Notes: generated by a model not told the origin, from the letters alone. DNA of 64,000 bases from an uncultured Collinsella sp. (GCA_900542175.1 UQNC01000006.1:1-64000); one strand, 5' to 3'; counted from the stretch's first letter, positions 7,364-16,604 are shown. Translations and numbers: made by a program.

Positions 7364-8128
7364 ATGAAGCAATTGCTCATTCGTGCCGATGATATTGGTT
7401 ATTCGTATGCCGTTGACTTGGGGATTGCCCGCAGTATCAATGAGGGCCTGGTGCGCTCGGCGGGCCTGATGCCCAATATGCCCGAAGCTGAGCGCGGCTG
7501 GTCGCTCGTGGCGGATGCCGGCATTGCGGTGGGCCAGCATACCAACGTATGCCTGGGCAAGCCGTGTGCCGACCCGGCGCTCATTCCGAGCATGCTCAAC
7601 GAGAACGGTGAGTTCCATAGCAGCCGTACCTTCCGCGAGCACTTTAAGCGCGGCGAGGAGTTGATAGACTTCGACGAGGCCTGCATCGAGATTCGCGCGC
7701 AGCATGACCGCTTTGTCGAGATCGTGGGCCGCGAACCCGATTATTTTGAGGCCCATGCCGTCATGAGCAAAAACCTTAACCGCGCGATCTCGACGGTTGC
7801 CCAAGAGCTGGGCCTTAAGGAGCAAAAGGCGAGCTTCGACCCCACGGCGGTGGTGCATTGCGGAGATACCGACCTGCGGATGGTGATGCACTCGATGGAG
7901 CCGGGCTACGAACCCAAGGACTCGATTATGCAGGCGGTTCGAGAGATGGAGGACGGCGAGACGGTCGTCTTTGTGTGCCATCCGGGCTATCTCGATCGTT
8001 TTATCCTCGAGAGCAGCTCGCTTACGACCGATCGTGCCAAGGAAGTTGATGCACTCATCGACCCCGAGCTTTGCGCTTGGCTTGAGTCTCAACCCAATCT
8101 TCGCCTGATCGACTACCGCGACCTGTAA
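7364..8128 (+). CDS. chbG: ChbG/YdjC-family carbohydrate deacetylase
   Basis: A 254-residue YdjC-fold deacetylase that removes an N-acetyl group from chito-oligosaccharides or related sugar phosphates. The metal and catalytic signatures are visible: IRADDIGYS near the N-terminus (ADD motif), VGQHTNVCLG (His), DYFEAHAVMSKN (His) and FVCHPGYLD (HPG). The ATG at 7364 is chosen because GGGGG lies about 6 nt upstream; the ATG at 7352 overlaps that site. Being placed after a PTS permease supports deacetylation of an imported phosphorylated sugar such as chitobiose phosphate. That substrate is an inference. Confidence 0.85.
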   Translation: MKQLLIRADDIGYSYAVDLGIARSINEGLVRSAGLMPNMPEAERGWSLVADAGIAVGQHTNVCLGKPCADPALIPSMLNENGEFHSSRTFREHFKRGEELIDFDEACIEIRAQHDRFVEIVGREPDYFEAHAVMSKNLNRAISTVAQELGLKEQKASFDPTAVVHCGDTDLRMVMHSMEPGYEPKDSIMQAVREMEDGETVVFVCHPGYLDRFILESSSLTTDRAKEVDALIDPELCAWLESQPNLRLIDYRDL

Positions 8129-8137
8129 GGATCCAAG

Positions 8138-8170
8138 CCACCACAAAGGGGACAGTCACCTTTGTGGTGG
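8138..8170. repeat. REP-like palindrome with GGGGACAG loop
   Basis: Perfect 12-bp arms CCACCACAAAGG (8138-8149) and CCTTTGTGGTGG (8159-8170) enclose GGACAGTCA. Similar intergenic palindromes with different arms but GGGAC or GTCCC in the loop occur at 22044, 44306, 49773 and 55209. Together they suggest a dispersed repeat family. Confidence 0.6.
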
Positions 8171-8174
8171 TTCT

Positions 8175-8210
8175 GGCGCCGTTGCCATTATGGCGGCGGC
8201 GCCTTTTTTT
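8175..8210 (+). terminator. Strong intrinsic terminator of the PTS-chbG unit
   Basis: GGCGCCG pairs with CGGCGCC (8197-8203), with an inner GCCAT/ATGGC stem, followed by seven T. Confidence 0.85.
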
Positions 8211-8268
8211 GTCCGTGCGGCGCGGTAGAGTGTATGCGGTTGAAGTTTGCGTCCATCGAGGAGCTGCC

Positions 8269-10026
8269 ATGAACGAGATTAAGTGCCCGCATTGCGGCGA
8301 AGTATTTAAGGTCGATGCGTCCGGCTATGCGGATATCGTCAAGCAAGTGCGCGATGCCGAGTTCTCGCACGACCTGGCAGAGCGTGTGAAGGCAGTCCAG
8401 CGCGAGGGCGAGCAGGCGCTGGAGCTTGAGCGTTCGCGTTCGACGGCCGCTTTGCAAAAGGCGGAGTCTCAGCGTAACGCTCAGCTTGTCGAGCAAAAGA
8501 ACGCTGCAGCTCAACAGTTGGCACAAGAGGTCGCCAAGCGCGATGCCGAGCTTGCCGAGCTGCGCGCCAAGCTCGAGGGCGCTGCCGCGGAGCGCGAGAG
8601 CGCAAGCCAGCGCGCGGCGGTCGAGGCCCGCGCCGACGCTCAAAAGGAGAATGCTGAGCTCCAACGCGAAGTCGATAACTTGCGTGCGCAGCTAGAGCGC
8701 AAGGATGACGAAGCAAAGCTTGCCGAGTCAGCGGCGCGCAACGCTGCCCAAAACGATGTGGCTGTGCGTGATGCCCAGATTGCCGAGCTGCAGGCCAAGC
8801 TTGCCGCAGCGGACAAGGCCCAGGAGATGGCGCTTGCCGCTGCCGCGGCTGAGTCACAGCGCGAGCTCGATGCCGCTCGCAGCGAGGCCGAGCGCACGCT
8901 TGCCGACTATCAGGCTAAGGTGCAGGAGAAGTTTTCCGCCGCAAAGGCTCAGTCTGAGCAGGAGGCCGAGGGGCTGCGCGCCCAGCTGCGCGAGCAGGAA
9001 CTGAGGGCAAAAATGAATCTGTCGGAGGCGGTTGCCGCGGCGGAGCGAGAGCGCGACGAGGCGCGTGCCAAACTGACGAGCGAGCTTGCGGTGCGCGATT
9101 CGCGCGAGGAGCAGGCCAAGGCGGCACACGAACTCGAGCTTGCGCAGACCAAACGGGCGAACGATGAGCTGATTCGCTACAAGGATGAAGAGATCGAGCG
9201 CCTTAAGGACATGAAAGTCCGCCTGTCCACCAAGATGGTGGGCGAGTCGCTCGAGCAGCACTGCGAGACCGAGTTTAACCGTCTGCGCATGACGGCGTTT
9301 CCTAACGCGTACTTCGAGAAAGATAACGATGCGTCCGAGGGCACCAAGGGCGACTTTATCTTCCGCGAGTGCGATGCGAGCGGCAACGAGATCGTTTCGA
9401 TCATGTTCGAGATGAAAAACGAGAACGACGAGACCGCGACCAAGCATAAAAACGAGGACTTCTTTAAGAAGCTCGATCACGATCGTCGCCAGAAAGGCTG
9501 TGAGTACGCGGTGCTCTGCACGCTGCTCGAGCCCGAGAGCGAGCTCTATAACGCGGGGATCGTGGACGTGAGCTATCGCTACGAGAAGATGTACGTGATC
9601 CGCCCGCAGTTCTTCATTCCCATGATCACACTGCTGCGCAACGCCGCCATGGGTTCGCTTCGCTATAAGCAGGAGTTGGCGGAGTACAAGCAGCAGAATA
9701 TCGATGTTACGAACTTCGAAGCCAAGATGGAAAAGTTTAAGGATGGCTTCTCGCGTAACTACAACCTGGCGAGTAAGCAATTCGAGTCGGCGATCAAGGA
9801 AATCGATGCCGCCATCAAGCAGCTCGAGAAGACCAAGGACGACCTGCGCCGCAGCACCGAGAACCTGCGCCTGGCCCACAACAAAGCTGATGAGCTTACC
9901 ATTCGCAAGCTCACATGGGGCAACAAAACCATGAAGGCCGCGTTTGACGAGGCGCGCGAGGCCGCGCCAGAGACAAACGATGATCCGGCCGAGGCAGATT
10001 CGTATGAGGTCGAGGATGCCGAGTAG
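8269..10026 (+). CDS. DUF2130 protein: zinc ribbon, long coiled coil, nuclease-like domain
   Basis: A 585-residue cytoplasmic protein. Residues 1-15 carry a CPHCGEVF zinc-knuckle half. Residues about 25-320 form a continuous Ala/Glu/Arg/Lys-rich coiled coil. Residues about 325-480 are the DUF2130 core, with GDFIFRE followed by SIMFEMKNENDE. Asp then Glu-x-Lys on a strand is the pattern of PD-(D/E)xK nucleases, so a nuclease-like fold is inferred. A second coiled segment (EFESAIKEIDAAIKQLEKTK) follows. The family is conserved and of unknown function; the architecture suggests DNA or RNA handling. The ATG at 8269 has GAGGAG 5 nt upstream, and the open frame before it overlaps a terminator. Monocistronic, between two terminators. 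Confidence 0.8.
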   Translation: MNEIKCPHCGEVFKVDASGYADIVKQVRDAEFSHDLAERVKAVQREGEQALELERSRSTAALQKAESQRNAQLVEQKNAAAQQLAQEVAKRDAELAELRAKLEGAAAERESASQRAAVEARADAQKENAELQREVDNLRAQLERKDDEAKLAESAARNAAQNDVAVRDAQIAELQAKLAAADKAQEMALAAAAAESQRELDAARSEAERTLADYQAKVQEKFSAAKAQSEQEAEGLRAQLREQELRAKMNLSEAVAAAERERDEARAKLTSELAVRDSREEQAKAAHELELAQTKRANDELIRYKDEEIERLKDMKVRLSTKMVGESLEQHCETEFNRLRMTAFPNAYFEKDNDASEGTKGDFIFRECDASGNEIVSIMFEMKNENDETATKHKNEDFFKKLDHDRRQKGCEYAVLCTLLEPESELYNAGIVDVSYRYEKMYVIRPQFFIPMITLLRNAAMGSLRYKQELAEYKQQNIDVTNFEAKMEKFKDGFSRNYNLASKQFESAIKEIDAAIKQLEKTKDDLRRSTENLRLAHNKADELTIRKLTWGNKTMKAAFDEAREAAPETNDDPAEADSYEVEDAE

Positions 10027-10046
10027 GGCATAGCAGATCGTGTAAA

Positions 10047-10083
10047 AGCGGGGCCGCCGGCGATGTTGCCAGCGGCCCCGCTT
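10047..10083. terminator. Bidirectional terminator between convergent genes
   Basis: AGCGGGGCCGC (10047-10057) pairs with GCGGCCCCGCT (10072-10082) around a 14-nt loop. Read on the minus strand it is followed by TTTTAC. It serves the convergent DUF2130 gene and Ski2-like helicase gene. Confidence 0.75.
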
Positions 10084-10105
10084 CGTTTCGCTTCAATATG
10101 TTCGG

Positions 10106-12787
10106 CTAGTCCTCGAGCAAGTCCTCGATAAAGCCGACGCGGTAGTTTTTGAAGACGACCTCGCCGCCGTCTTGCGTGGCGTCCAGATCGACATCGCCCA
10201 TGATGCCAAAGTCGTGGTCGCCGTCCTCGTCGGCAAAGACCTGGTGCACATGCCATAGGTGGTCGGCCTTCTCGTCGCTCTCGTCGATCGAGAACATAGC
10301 AGAGGAGCGCGCGTCGCCGTTGGTAAGAATCTCCTCGTGCTGCTCATGATAGGCATCGAGCGCTTTTTGCCAACGGATTTCGCTCATGCCCCAGTCGTCG
10401 TCGAGGTCACCTAGGTCGCGCACGTGCCCGCGGGCGGCAAGGGTCACGCGGCGGAAGAGTGCGTTGCGCACCAGCAGCGTGCAGCCACGGCGGTCCGCCA
10501 CGACCTCGTCGATGCCCTGCGGCGGCGCGGCGTCGAGTGCGGCCGGGTTGCCGGCGTTCTCCCACTCGTCCACTAGGCTCGAGTCCACCGAGCGCACCAC
10601 AAAGCCCAGCCACGAGATAATGTCGCGCAGACGCTCGTCGCGCTTCTCGATGGGCACGGTGCGATCGAGCGAACGGTAAGCCTCTGCCAGGTAGCGCAGC
10701 AAAATGCCTTCGGAGCGGGCAATGCCCAGCTTTTGAATGTAGCCCTTAAAATCGCTTGCGCTTTCCAGCATATCGCGCAGGACGCTCTTGGGAGAGAGCT
10801 GGTAGTCGTTTGCCCAGGGTACTTCCTGGCGGTACTTGTCAAAGGCGGCGTCGAGCAAATCCTCGAGCGGCTTTTCGTACGTGACGTCTTGAATGCGCTC
10901 CAAGCGCTCCTCATACTCGATGTCGTCGGCCTTCATCTCGGCCATAGCGCGATCGCGTGCGGCGCGCTCCTGTGCGCGCAGCACCTGCTTGGGATCCTCG
11001 AGCGTTGCCTCGACCATTGAGATTAGATCCATGGTATAGGTCTCGCTCTCGGGATCGAGCAACTCCAGCGCGGCAAGCAAAAACGGCGAGAGCGGCTGGT
11101 CGAGTGCGAAGTCCTCGGGCAGATCGACCGTCAGCGCATAGTCGATGTCCGGTGCGGCGTCGGCCGGGGCATCCGGCGCGGGCGGCACTTCGGTGCGCAC
11201 GACGACGCCGGAATCGATAAGCGTGGCGAAGATTTCGTCGGCGCGAACCTCAAGCTTGGCCTTTTCCTCGGGGGTCTGCAGGCTTGTCTCGATAAGGTCG
11301 TGCACGCGGGCGCGGGCGTTACCGCCCTGCTCGACCACGCTAATTACCATAGAGTGCGTGATGCGCAGGCGCGGCTTGAGCGTCTCGGGCTGCGTCTCGA
11401 TCAGGCGTTCAAAGGTTTGCTTGTTCCAGGAGACAAAGCCTTCGGGAGCCTTTTTCTTTTTAATCTTACGGAGCTTTTTGGGGTCGTCGCCCGCCTTGGC
11501 CATAAGCTTGGCATTCTCGATCTCGTGCTCGGGTGCTTCGGCAATCACCATGCCCTCGGTATCGAAGCCCGAGCGGCCGGCGCGGCCGGCAATCTGGTGG
11601 AACTCGCGGGCGCGTAGGCGACGCATCTTGTAGCCATCGAACTTGGTGAGCGCGGTGAGCACCACGGTATGGATGGGTACGTTGATGCCGACGCCGAGCG
11701 TATCGGTGCCGCAGATGACGGGCAACAGACCCTGCTGCGCCAAGCGCTCGACCAGCAGGCGATAGCGCGGCAACATGCCAGCATGGTGCACGCCGACGCC
11801 GCATCCAAGCAGGCGTTTGAGAATCTTACCAAAGGCCGTGGAAAAGCTCGTTCCCTTTGCCGCTTCTTTGATGGCCTCGCGCTGCTCCTTGCTGGCGATG
11901 CCAAAATTGGCGAGCGACTGTGCCGTCGCAAGGGCAGCATCCTGGCTAAAGTGCACGATATAGAGCGGGGCCTCGCCTCGGCGCATGGCGAGCTCGACCG
12001 TGCCCTCGAGGGAGGTCGTCACATAGTCGTAGCTCAGCGGAACAGGACGCGGGGCATCGACGACCAAGTCGCAGGTAGCGCCGGTGTGCTCCTCGAGTGA
12101 GGCGGCGATGGCAGTGACATCGCCGAGCGTGGCGCTCATGAGCATAAACTGCGTGTGAGGCAGGGTGAGCAGCGGTACCTGCCAGGCCCAGCCGCGGTCG
12201 GGGTCGGCAAAGTAGTGGAACTCGTCCATGGCGACGCAGCCAACATCGGCATCTTCGCCCTCGCGCAGTGCGTCGTTGGCAAGGATCTCTGCCGTGCAGC
12301 AGATGACGGGCGCCTTGGTGTTGATATGCGTGTCGCCGGTGATCATGCCAACGTTATCACGGCCGAGCACCTGTACAAGGTCGAAAAACTTCTCGCTGAC
12401 CAGGGCCTTGATGGGGGCCGTGTAATAGCAGCGCTTGCCCTGAGCCATGCCCATAAAGAGCATGCCCAGCGCGACGAGCGATTTACCCGATCCGGTCGGT
12501 GTGCCTAAAATGACGTGATCGCCGGCGGCCAGGTCCATGAGGGCTTCTTCTTGGTGATCCCACAGCTCAATGCCGCGATCGCTCGTCCATTCAAAGAAGC
12601 GCTCGAAGGCTTGATCGGGCGTGAGCCACGGTTCGGGATCGCTGCCGTCCTCGGGCTCCCACCAGGTGGGGGAGAACGCGCCGAGCGAGCCGAATTCGGC
12701 TTCGGTTCCCGTGCCGCCCGAGAATGAACTGGCGGCGCCGGCACCGGAGACGGTGCTGGCAGCGGTATCTGTCGTGGTCTGTGCCAT
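10106..12787 (-). CDS. Ski2-like DEAD/DEAH-box helicase with DUF3516-type C-terminus
   Basis: An 893-residue superfamily 2 helicase. After an about 45-residue Ser/Gly/Ala-rich disordered start come LTPDQAFERFFEW and the motor. Motif I is LGTPTGSGKS, motif II AMDEFHYFAD (DEFH instead of DEAD/DEAH, close to the DExHY of Ski2/Mtr4), motif III LMSATLGD and motif VI HQIAGRAGRSGFDTEG. The last about 350 residues are acidic and helical as in actinobacterial RNA helicases of the DUF3516 type. Probable role: RNA unwinding or turnover. Only a weak GAGAAAG precedes the ATG at 12787. It is unrelated to the Lhr-like helicase at 19516. Confidence 0.85.
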   Translation of the reverse strand: MAQTTTDTAASTVSGAGAASSFSGGTGTEAEFGSLGAFSPTWWEPEDGSDPEPWLTPDQAFERFFEWTSDRGIELWDHQEEALMDLAAGDHVILGTPTGSGKSLVALGMLFMGMAQGKRCYYTAPIKALVSEKFFDLVQVLGRDNVGMITGDTHINTKAPVICCTAEILANDALREGEDADVGCVAMDEFHYFADPDRGWAWQVPLLTLPHTQFMLMSATLGDVTAIAASLEEHTGATCDLVVDAPRPVPLSYDYVTTSLEGTVELAMRRGEAPLYIVHFSQDAALATAQSLANFGIASKEQREAIKEAAKGTSFSTAFGKILKRLLGCGVGVHHAGMLPRYRLLVERLAQQGLLPVICGTDTLGVGINVPIHTVVLTALTKFDGYKMRRLRAREFHQIAGRAGRSGFDTEGMVIAEAPEHEIENAKLMAKAGDDPKKLRKIKKKKAPEGFVSWNKQTFERLIETQPETLKPRLRITHSMVISVVEQGGNARARVHDLIETSLQTPEEKAKLEVRADEIFATLIDSGVVVRTEVPPAPDAPADAAPDIDYALTVDLPEDFALDQPLSPFLLAALELLDPESETYTMDLISMVEATLEDPKQVLRAQERAARDRAMAEMKADDIEYEERLERIQDVTYEKPLEDLLDAAFDKYRQEVPWANDYQLSPKSVLRDMLESASDFKGYIQKLGIARSEGILLRYLAEAYRSLDRTVPIEKRDERLRDIISWLGFVVRSVDSSLVDEWENAGNPAALDAAPPQGIDEVVADRRGCTLLVRNALFRRVTLAARGHVRDLGDLDDDWGMSEIRWQKALDAYHEQHEEILTNGDARSSAMFSIDESDEKADHLWHVHQVFADEDGDHDFGIMGDVDLDATQDGGEVVFKNYRVGFIEDLLED

Positions 12788-12886
12788 GTGTTTGCTTTCT
12801 CTCGCCGTTTGTCCGCCAACTATTATGGCGTAGCGGCGGCGCGGGGTGCTAGCGCGCGAGAAAATGCAGGAAATGGGCGCGCGGTA

Positions 12887-13726
12887 CTAGCGTTCCTGAG
12901 GCAGGCACTTTTTGCCCTTGCGGGCGCGGTTTTTAAAGTTCTCAACGGCCTCTTCCATACCCAGGGGTACATAGGCGAGCTCATCGAGGTTTTCGGGCAG
13001 GTAGCAGGCAAGACTTTGCTCCTGCGCACGGCCCGCCGCGAGCTGTTCATCGCTGGGCCGTGCGCCGGGTGTGGCGCAAATGCCATAGACGACGGCACCC
13101 ATCTCGCGCGTGCGGCATTCATATTCGGTCTCGGGATGCTCGGGATGGTCGCGGCGCACGTCGTCACTTACCCAAAGCGTGTCGTAGCCGGCTGCGGCAA
13201 ACTGTCCTAGGGCGTAGTCGCGCAGTGGCTTGCTGTCGGTGCGCAGTGTGACGGTGGCGCCGGCTGCAAAGAGCGGGCGGTAGAGCATCAGATGGTCGAC
13301 ATGGACGAGTCGTTTTTTGGCGTACTTGGCCTTGGGCTGCGGCGTGGGAAAGTTGATGGTGATGGCATCGAGCTCGCCTGCGGCAAACAGCTGCGGCAGC
13401 GATGCGGCACCTCGGGGCAGGACGAGCGCGTTGGATAGCTCTTGCTCGCAGATTTTCTGCGCGGCATAGGCGATGCAGATGGGCTCCTGGTCCATGCCGA
13501 TAAAGAGGGCGTTTGGCTCGTGGGCCGCGCGCTCTACAAGGTACGTTCCCTTGCCGCAGCCAAGATCCAGGTGAAGGTGTTCGAAGGGCTTGCTGCCAAC
13601 TGGCGCGCAAGCCTCGCGCCAATCTCCGGCATAGGCCTCGGGGCTCGTCTCAATCGCATCGGCGTAGCGCTCCAGGCGCTCCTCGAGCACAAAGTTCTTG
13701 GGCGTGCGAACGTGGACGGCTCCCAT
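12887..13726 (-). CDS. trmB: TrmB-like tRNA (guanine-N7)-methyltransferase, divergent active-site motif
   Basis: A 279-residue SAM methyltransferase. SAM-binding motif I is LHLDLGCGKGTYLVERA, followed by NALFIGMDQEP, as in TrmB. TrmB makes m7G46 in tRNA. In canonical enzymes the catalytic/recognition loop reads FPDPWPKxxHxKRR; here it is NFPTPQPKAKYAKKR, with Thr for the Asp and Gln for the Trp. It also has a C-terminal extension of about 50 residues (ARPSDEQLAAGRAQEQ... to LPQER). The Shine-Dalgarno AAGGAG is 4-5 nt before the ATG at 13726. The overall match is good, but the changed loop leaves the reaction less certain. Confidence 0.75.
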   Translation of the reverse strand: MGAVHVRTPKNFVLEERLERYADAIETSPEAYAGDWREACAPVGSKPFEHLHLDLGCGKGTYLVERAAHEPNALFIGMDQEPICIAYAAQKICEQELSNALVLPRGAASLPQLFAAGELDAITINFPTPQPKAKYAKKRLVHVDHLMLYRPLFAAGATVTLRTDSKPLRDYALGQFAAAGYDTLWVSDDVRRDHPEHPETEYECRTREMGAVVYGICATPGARPSDEQLAAGRAQEQSLACYLPENLDELAYVPLGMEEAVENFKNRARKGKKCLPQER

Positions 13727-13845
13727 GAGGCTCCTTGGTCATACGTATGGAACGCGTGGCTGCGCGTTCCGTCGGTGGGTTGGAAAACGGATGGGCATAG
13801 CTTACCCAAAAGATGCGGCGCGGCTCGGCGGCGAGTCGTCGGTGC

Positions 13846-14718
13846 CTACAGACGCTTGAGAATCACGTAGCGGTTGAGCTCGCCGCTGCGACCGTCGGCA
13901 TGGAAGCGATCAAGCTCGCGCACGGGGACCTCGCCACTCTTGTAGAACGTACGCACGCCGCGCACCAGGTCGGTGATCTGCTGATCGTCAAAGTGATGGC
14001 AATAGCGGTAGGCGTGGCGGTCGTTTTGCCAGCCGATGAGGTGGTCGCCGGCTTCAAACTGCGCGGAATCGTAACCCTCAAACGGCGGGGTGAGCTCGGC
14101 ACGGGCCTCGGCGCGAACGGCCTTGCGCGCCATGCGCTCGTCGTTCATAAACTCCCAAAAGCTGATGGCGATGATGCCACCCGGGCGCGTCTGACGCACC
14201 AAGGCGTCGAGCACGCGTACGCGGTACTCGCACGACGGCACGTGGTGCATAAAGCCAAAGCAGACCGAGATGTCCGCGAGCGGGGCGTCGAAAAGCACGT
14301 CGGGTGTCTCGGCGGGGTTGAGCTTCATGAGGGCATCGAGCACATCGAGCTCCTGGAAGTGCAGGTTGGGGATGCGCAGGGCGTGGCCGCGCGCATCGAT
14401 GGCCAGGTCCTGGCATGAGTCGACGCCATAGAACTCGAAGGGGCAGCTGGCGTCTGCCGAGGGGCTTGCGCCGTCTACGCCTTTGGCAGCCAGCGTGCCG
14501 CCGGCGGCAAAGTTCTCGAATCGCATGTTGCCGCAGGCAAGGTCGAAGACACGGACGGGATGCTCGATGGTGGCCACATCGAGCTGGTCGAGCGCGATGT
14601 CCATGGTGCGCACCCAGCCGGGCCAAGGGGCCTGGCGTGTATCGGAAAAGGAGGCGGAGTGCTCGCGATAGAACGTATTGTTGAGCTGGATGAGCGATGA
14701 GGCGAAATCGCGGTTCAC
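13846..14718 (-). CDS. Class I SAM-dependent methyltransferase
   Basis: A 290-residue methyltransferase of unknown substrate. The SAM site is VRVFDLACGNMRFENF, then FYGVDSCQDLA and, after a spacer, ADISVCFGFMHHVPS and RPGGIIAISFWEF, typical of small-molecule or tRNA-wobble (Trm9-like) methylases. The start is taken as GTG 14718 because GGAGGGAG lies about 9 nt upstream; the frame extends to 14853 without a ribosome binding site. It follows TrmB on the same strand after a 127-bp gap and is divergent from the XRE regulator. Confidence 0.75.
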   Translation of the reverse strand: MNRDFASSLIQLNNTFYREHSASFSDTRQAPWPGWVRTMDIALDQLDVATIEHPVRVFDLACGNMRFENFAAGGTLAAKGVDGASPSADASCPFEFYGVDSCQDLAIDARGHALRIPNLHFQELDVLDALMKLNPAETPDVLFDAPLADISVCFGFMHHVPSCEYRVRVLDALVRQTRPGGIIAISFWEFMNDERMARKAVRAEARAELTPPFEGYDSAQFEAGDHLIGWQNDRHAYRYCHHFDDQQITDLVRGVRTFYKSGEVPVRELDRFHADGRSGELNRYVILKRL

Positions 14719-14985
14719 GGCGCGGGACTCCCTCCGTTGGCGGTGCGGAATAAACAGTACGACCATACTACCGTTAACGCCGCAACGGGGACAACCGAGC
14801 TGCGGGTCATTGCTTTGTTTGGACACATTTCCGCAGCTCATATGTGCCCGCAACCGCCGGTTGTCAAAAATCTCACTAGAATAGGTGGCATGCTTTTGGC
14901 GGTGGCGGATAGATTTTTAACTGTGCAAGGCGCCTTAAGAACAAAAACGGTCCGGCGGCACGGCTGGCATCACATAGGAGGAACC

Positions 14986-15708
14986 ATGAATGTAGAAACT
15001 GCGCAGCGGCTCGCCGGCCTTCGTCGCAGCAAGGGTTTTAGCCAAGAAGGGCTGGCGCGAAAGCTGGGGCTGTCGCGCCAGGCGGTCAGTAAATGGGAGC
15101 GTGCGGAGAGTTCGCCCGATACCGAGAACCTGATCTCGCTCGCAAAACTCTATGGCGTGAGTTTGGACGAGCTCCTCAATCCGAGCGATGAGATCGAGGA
15201 CGATATCGAGTTTGAGAACGAGGACCGCGCCCGTCAGCGCGAGGCCGAGGCGGCGGAGCGCGCCCGTACCCATGAGGCGGCGGCACGTGCTACCGAGGCG
15301 GCAACGCAGGCGAGTGATGCCGCCGCCAAGGCGGCGCAAGCGGCAAGCTGGAGCGCGCAGGCAGCTAATGCGGCGACGGCTCAGGTGACGGGTGCCGGTG
15401 CGACCAGCGTGACTCCGGTGAAGGGTCCGTTCCAGTCGTTCCCGTACTGGGCCGTGTGCTGGCTGCTGTTCTTTTTGCTGATGTTCCTGTTTGGCGCCGG
15501 CCCCTTTGCCGCGCTGATTTTCTTTACGATCCCCATCTATCACTGGGCGGCACGTGCGCTCGATGGCGATTGGGCGCGCGGGGATATCCAGGTTGGTCCG
15601 GCGCCGGCGGTCGCTAGGACTAAGGGGGAGGACGTTTCCACAGCGGTTGACGCTGACATGGCTGCCGCGACCACCACTGAGTCGAGTGCCAAAGAAGGTG
15701 ATGAATGA
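14986..15708 (+). CDS. XRE-family regulator with C-terminal membrane anchor
   Basis: 240 residues. Positions about 6-60 are a Cro/CI helix-turn-helix (LRRSKGFSQEGLARKLGLSR then QAVSKWERAESSPDTENLISLA). An Asp/Glu-rich linker and an Ala-rich helical region (75-140) lead to two hydrophobic segments (WAVCWLLFFLLMFLFGAGPF and AALIFFTIPIYHWAARAL) and an acidic tail. It is therefore a membrane-tethered DNA-binding protein. AGGAGG precedes the ATG. The stop overlaps the start of the DUF4097 gene (ATGA), indicating coupled translation and a shared role, probably sensing of envelope state. Confidence 0.82.
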   Translation: MNVETAQRLAGLRRSKGFSQEGLARKLGLSRQAVSKWERAESSPDTENLISLAKLYGVSLDELLNPSDEIEDDIEFENEDRARQREAEAAERARTHEAAARATEAATQASDAAAKAAQAASWSAQAANAATAQVTGAGATSVTPVKGPFQSFPYWAVCWLLFFLLMFLFGAGPFAALIFFTIPIYHWAARALDGDWARGDIQVGPAPAVARTKGEDVSTAVDADMAAATTTESSAKEGDE

Positions 15709-16604
15709 TGAAGCTCTCGCATGAGTCTAAGAGGCGCTTGGGCATTGGCATCGGAGCGTTTGTGCTCATCATCGGGCTTGTTTTTGGCATTTCGCGGACT
15801 TTGATTCATTTTGATGGCCCGTGGGATCTCGACGATGTTGTATCCGGCTTGTCTGGTATGGGCGATGCGTTCGACGAGGACGATTCCTTGAATAGCGGTA
15901 ACTATTCCGCTCGGCCTCAACAGCTTTCGAGCGAAACGTTTGATGCCGACGCGTTCACATCCCTTGACTTGGATGTGACGTCGGGTACGGTTGAGGTCAA
16001 GTGCGTTTCCGACGGGCCGGTACGTGTCATCGAGAGTGGCCGCGTCGCAAAAGGAGTAGCTGCTCACGATGCGGCAACCCAGAATCTGGCCGTGGTTAAG
16101 GGTTCTGCGCTCAAGATTCGCCAGTTCGATTGCGATGACGAGCGCGCTATCGATCGTTCGGTCACCATCGAGCTGCCGCGGGATGTTGCGGATAACCTGG
16201 TCGGCATTACGGCGAGGGTGGGGTCGGGAGAACTGACGGTCGCGGACATTGCATGTCACGACTTCGAATTGACGTTGGACTCGGGAGACGTTGAGTTTGC
16301 GGGCACCGTAACCGACACCTTGGATGCCGAGGTCGGTTCGGGCGATGTGGCGTTCGAGCTCTACCAGGCCCCCGCGAAGTCGATGGACGTAAGCGTGGGC
16401 TCGGGCGATGTGGAGATATCGGTTCCGAACTCTACGGGCTTTAAGGCGAGCCTCACCGTGGGCAGCGGTGACTTTGAGAGCGATTTCCTTCCGCTTGGCT
16501 ACGATGGCGAGACCATATTGAATGCTGAATTCGACAACGGTGACAAGTCTGCAACGTATCGTTTTAAGGTCGGTTCGGGCGACATGTCGTTCGAATCGGT
16601 GTGA
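15705..16604 (+). CDS. Membrane-anchored DUF4097 beta-repeat protein
   Basis: 299 residues. An N-terminal membrane segment (GIGIGAFVLIIGLVFGIS, about 13-30) is followed by an extracytoplasmic region. From about residue 85 there is a DUF4097 beta-helix-like repeat marked by recurring VGSGD/DSGDVE motifs (VGSGELTVADI, LDSGDVEFAG, VGSGDVAFEL, VGSGDVEISV, VGSGDFESDF, VGSGDMSFES). DUF4097 proteins usually sit beside XRE or PadR-DUF1700 regulators and are thought to act in envelope sensing. The gene overlaps the XRE stop by 4 nt. A second DUF4097 gene, truncated, is at 53886. Confidence 0.8.
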   Translation: MMKLSHESKRRLGIGIGAFVLIIGLVFGISRTLIHFDGPWDLDDVVSGLSGMGDAFDEDDSLNSGNYSARPQQLSSETFDADAFTSLDLDVTSGTVEVKCVSDGPVRVIESGRVAKGVAAHDAATQNLAVVKGSALKIRQFDCDDERAIDRSVTIELPRDVADNLVGITARVGSGELTVADIACHDFELTLDSGDVEFAGTVTDTLDAEVGSGDVAFELYQAPAKSMDVSVGSGDVEISVPNSTGFKASLTVGSGDFESDFLPLGYDGETILNAEFDNGDKSATYRFKVGSGDMSFESV

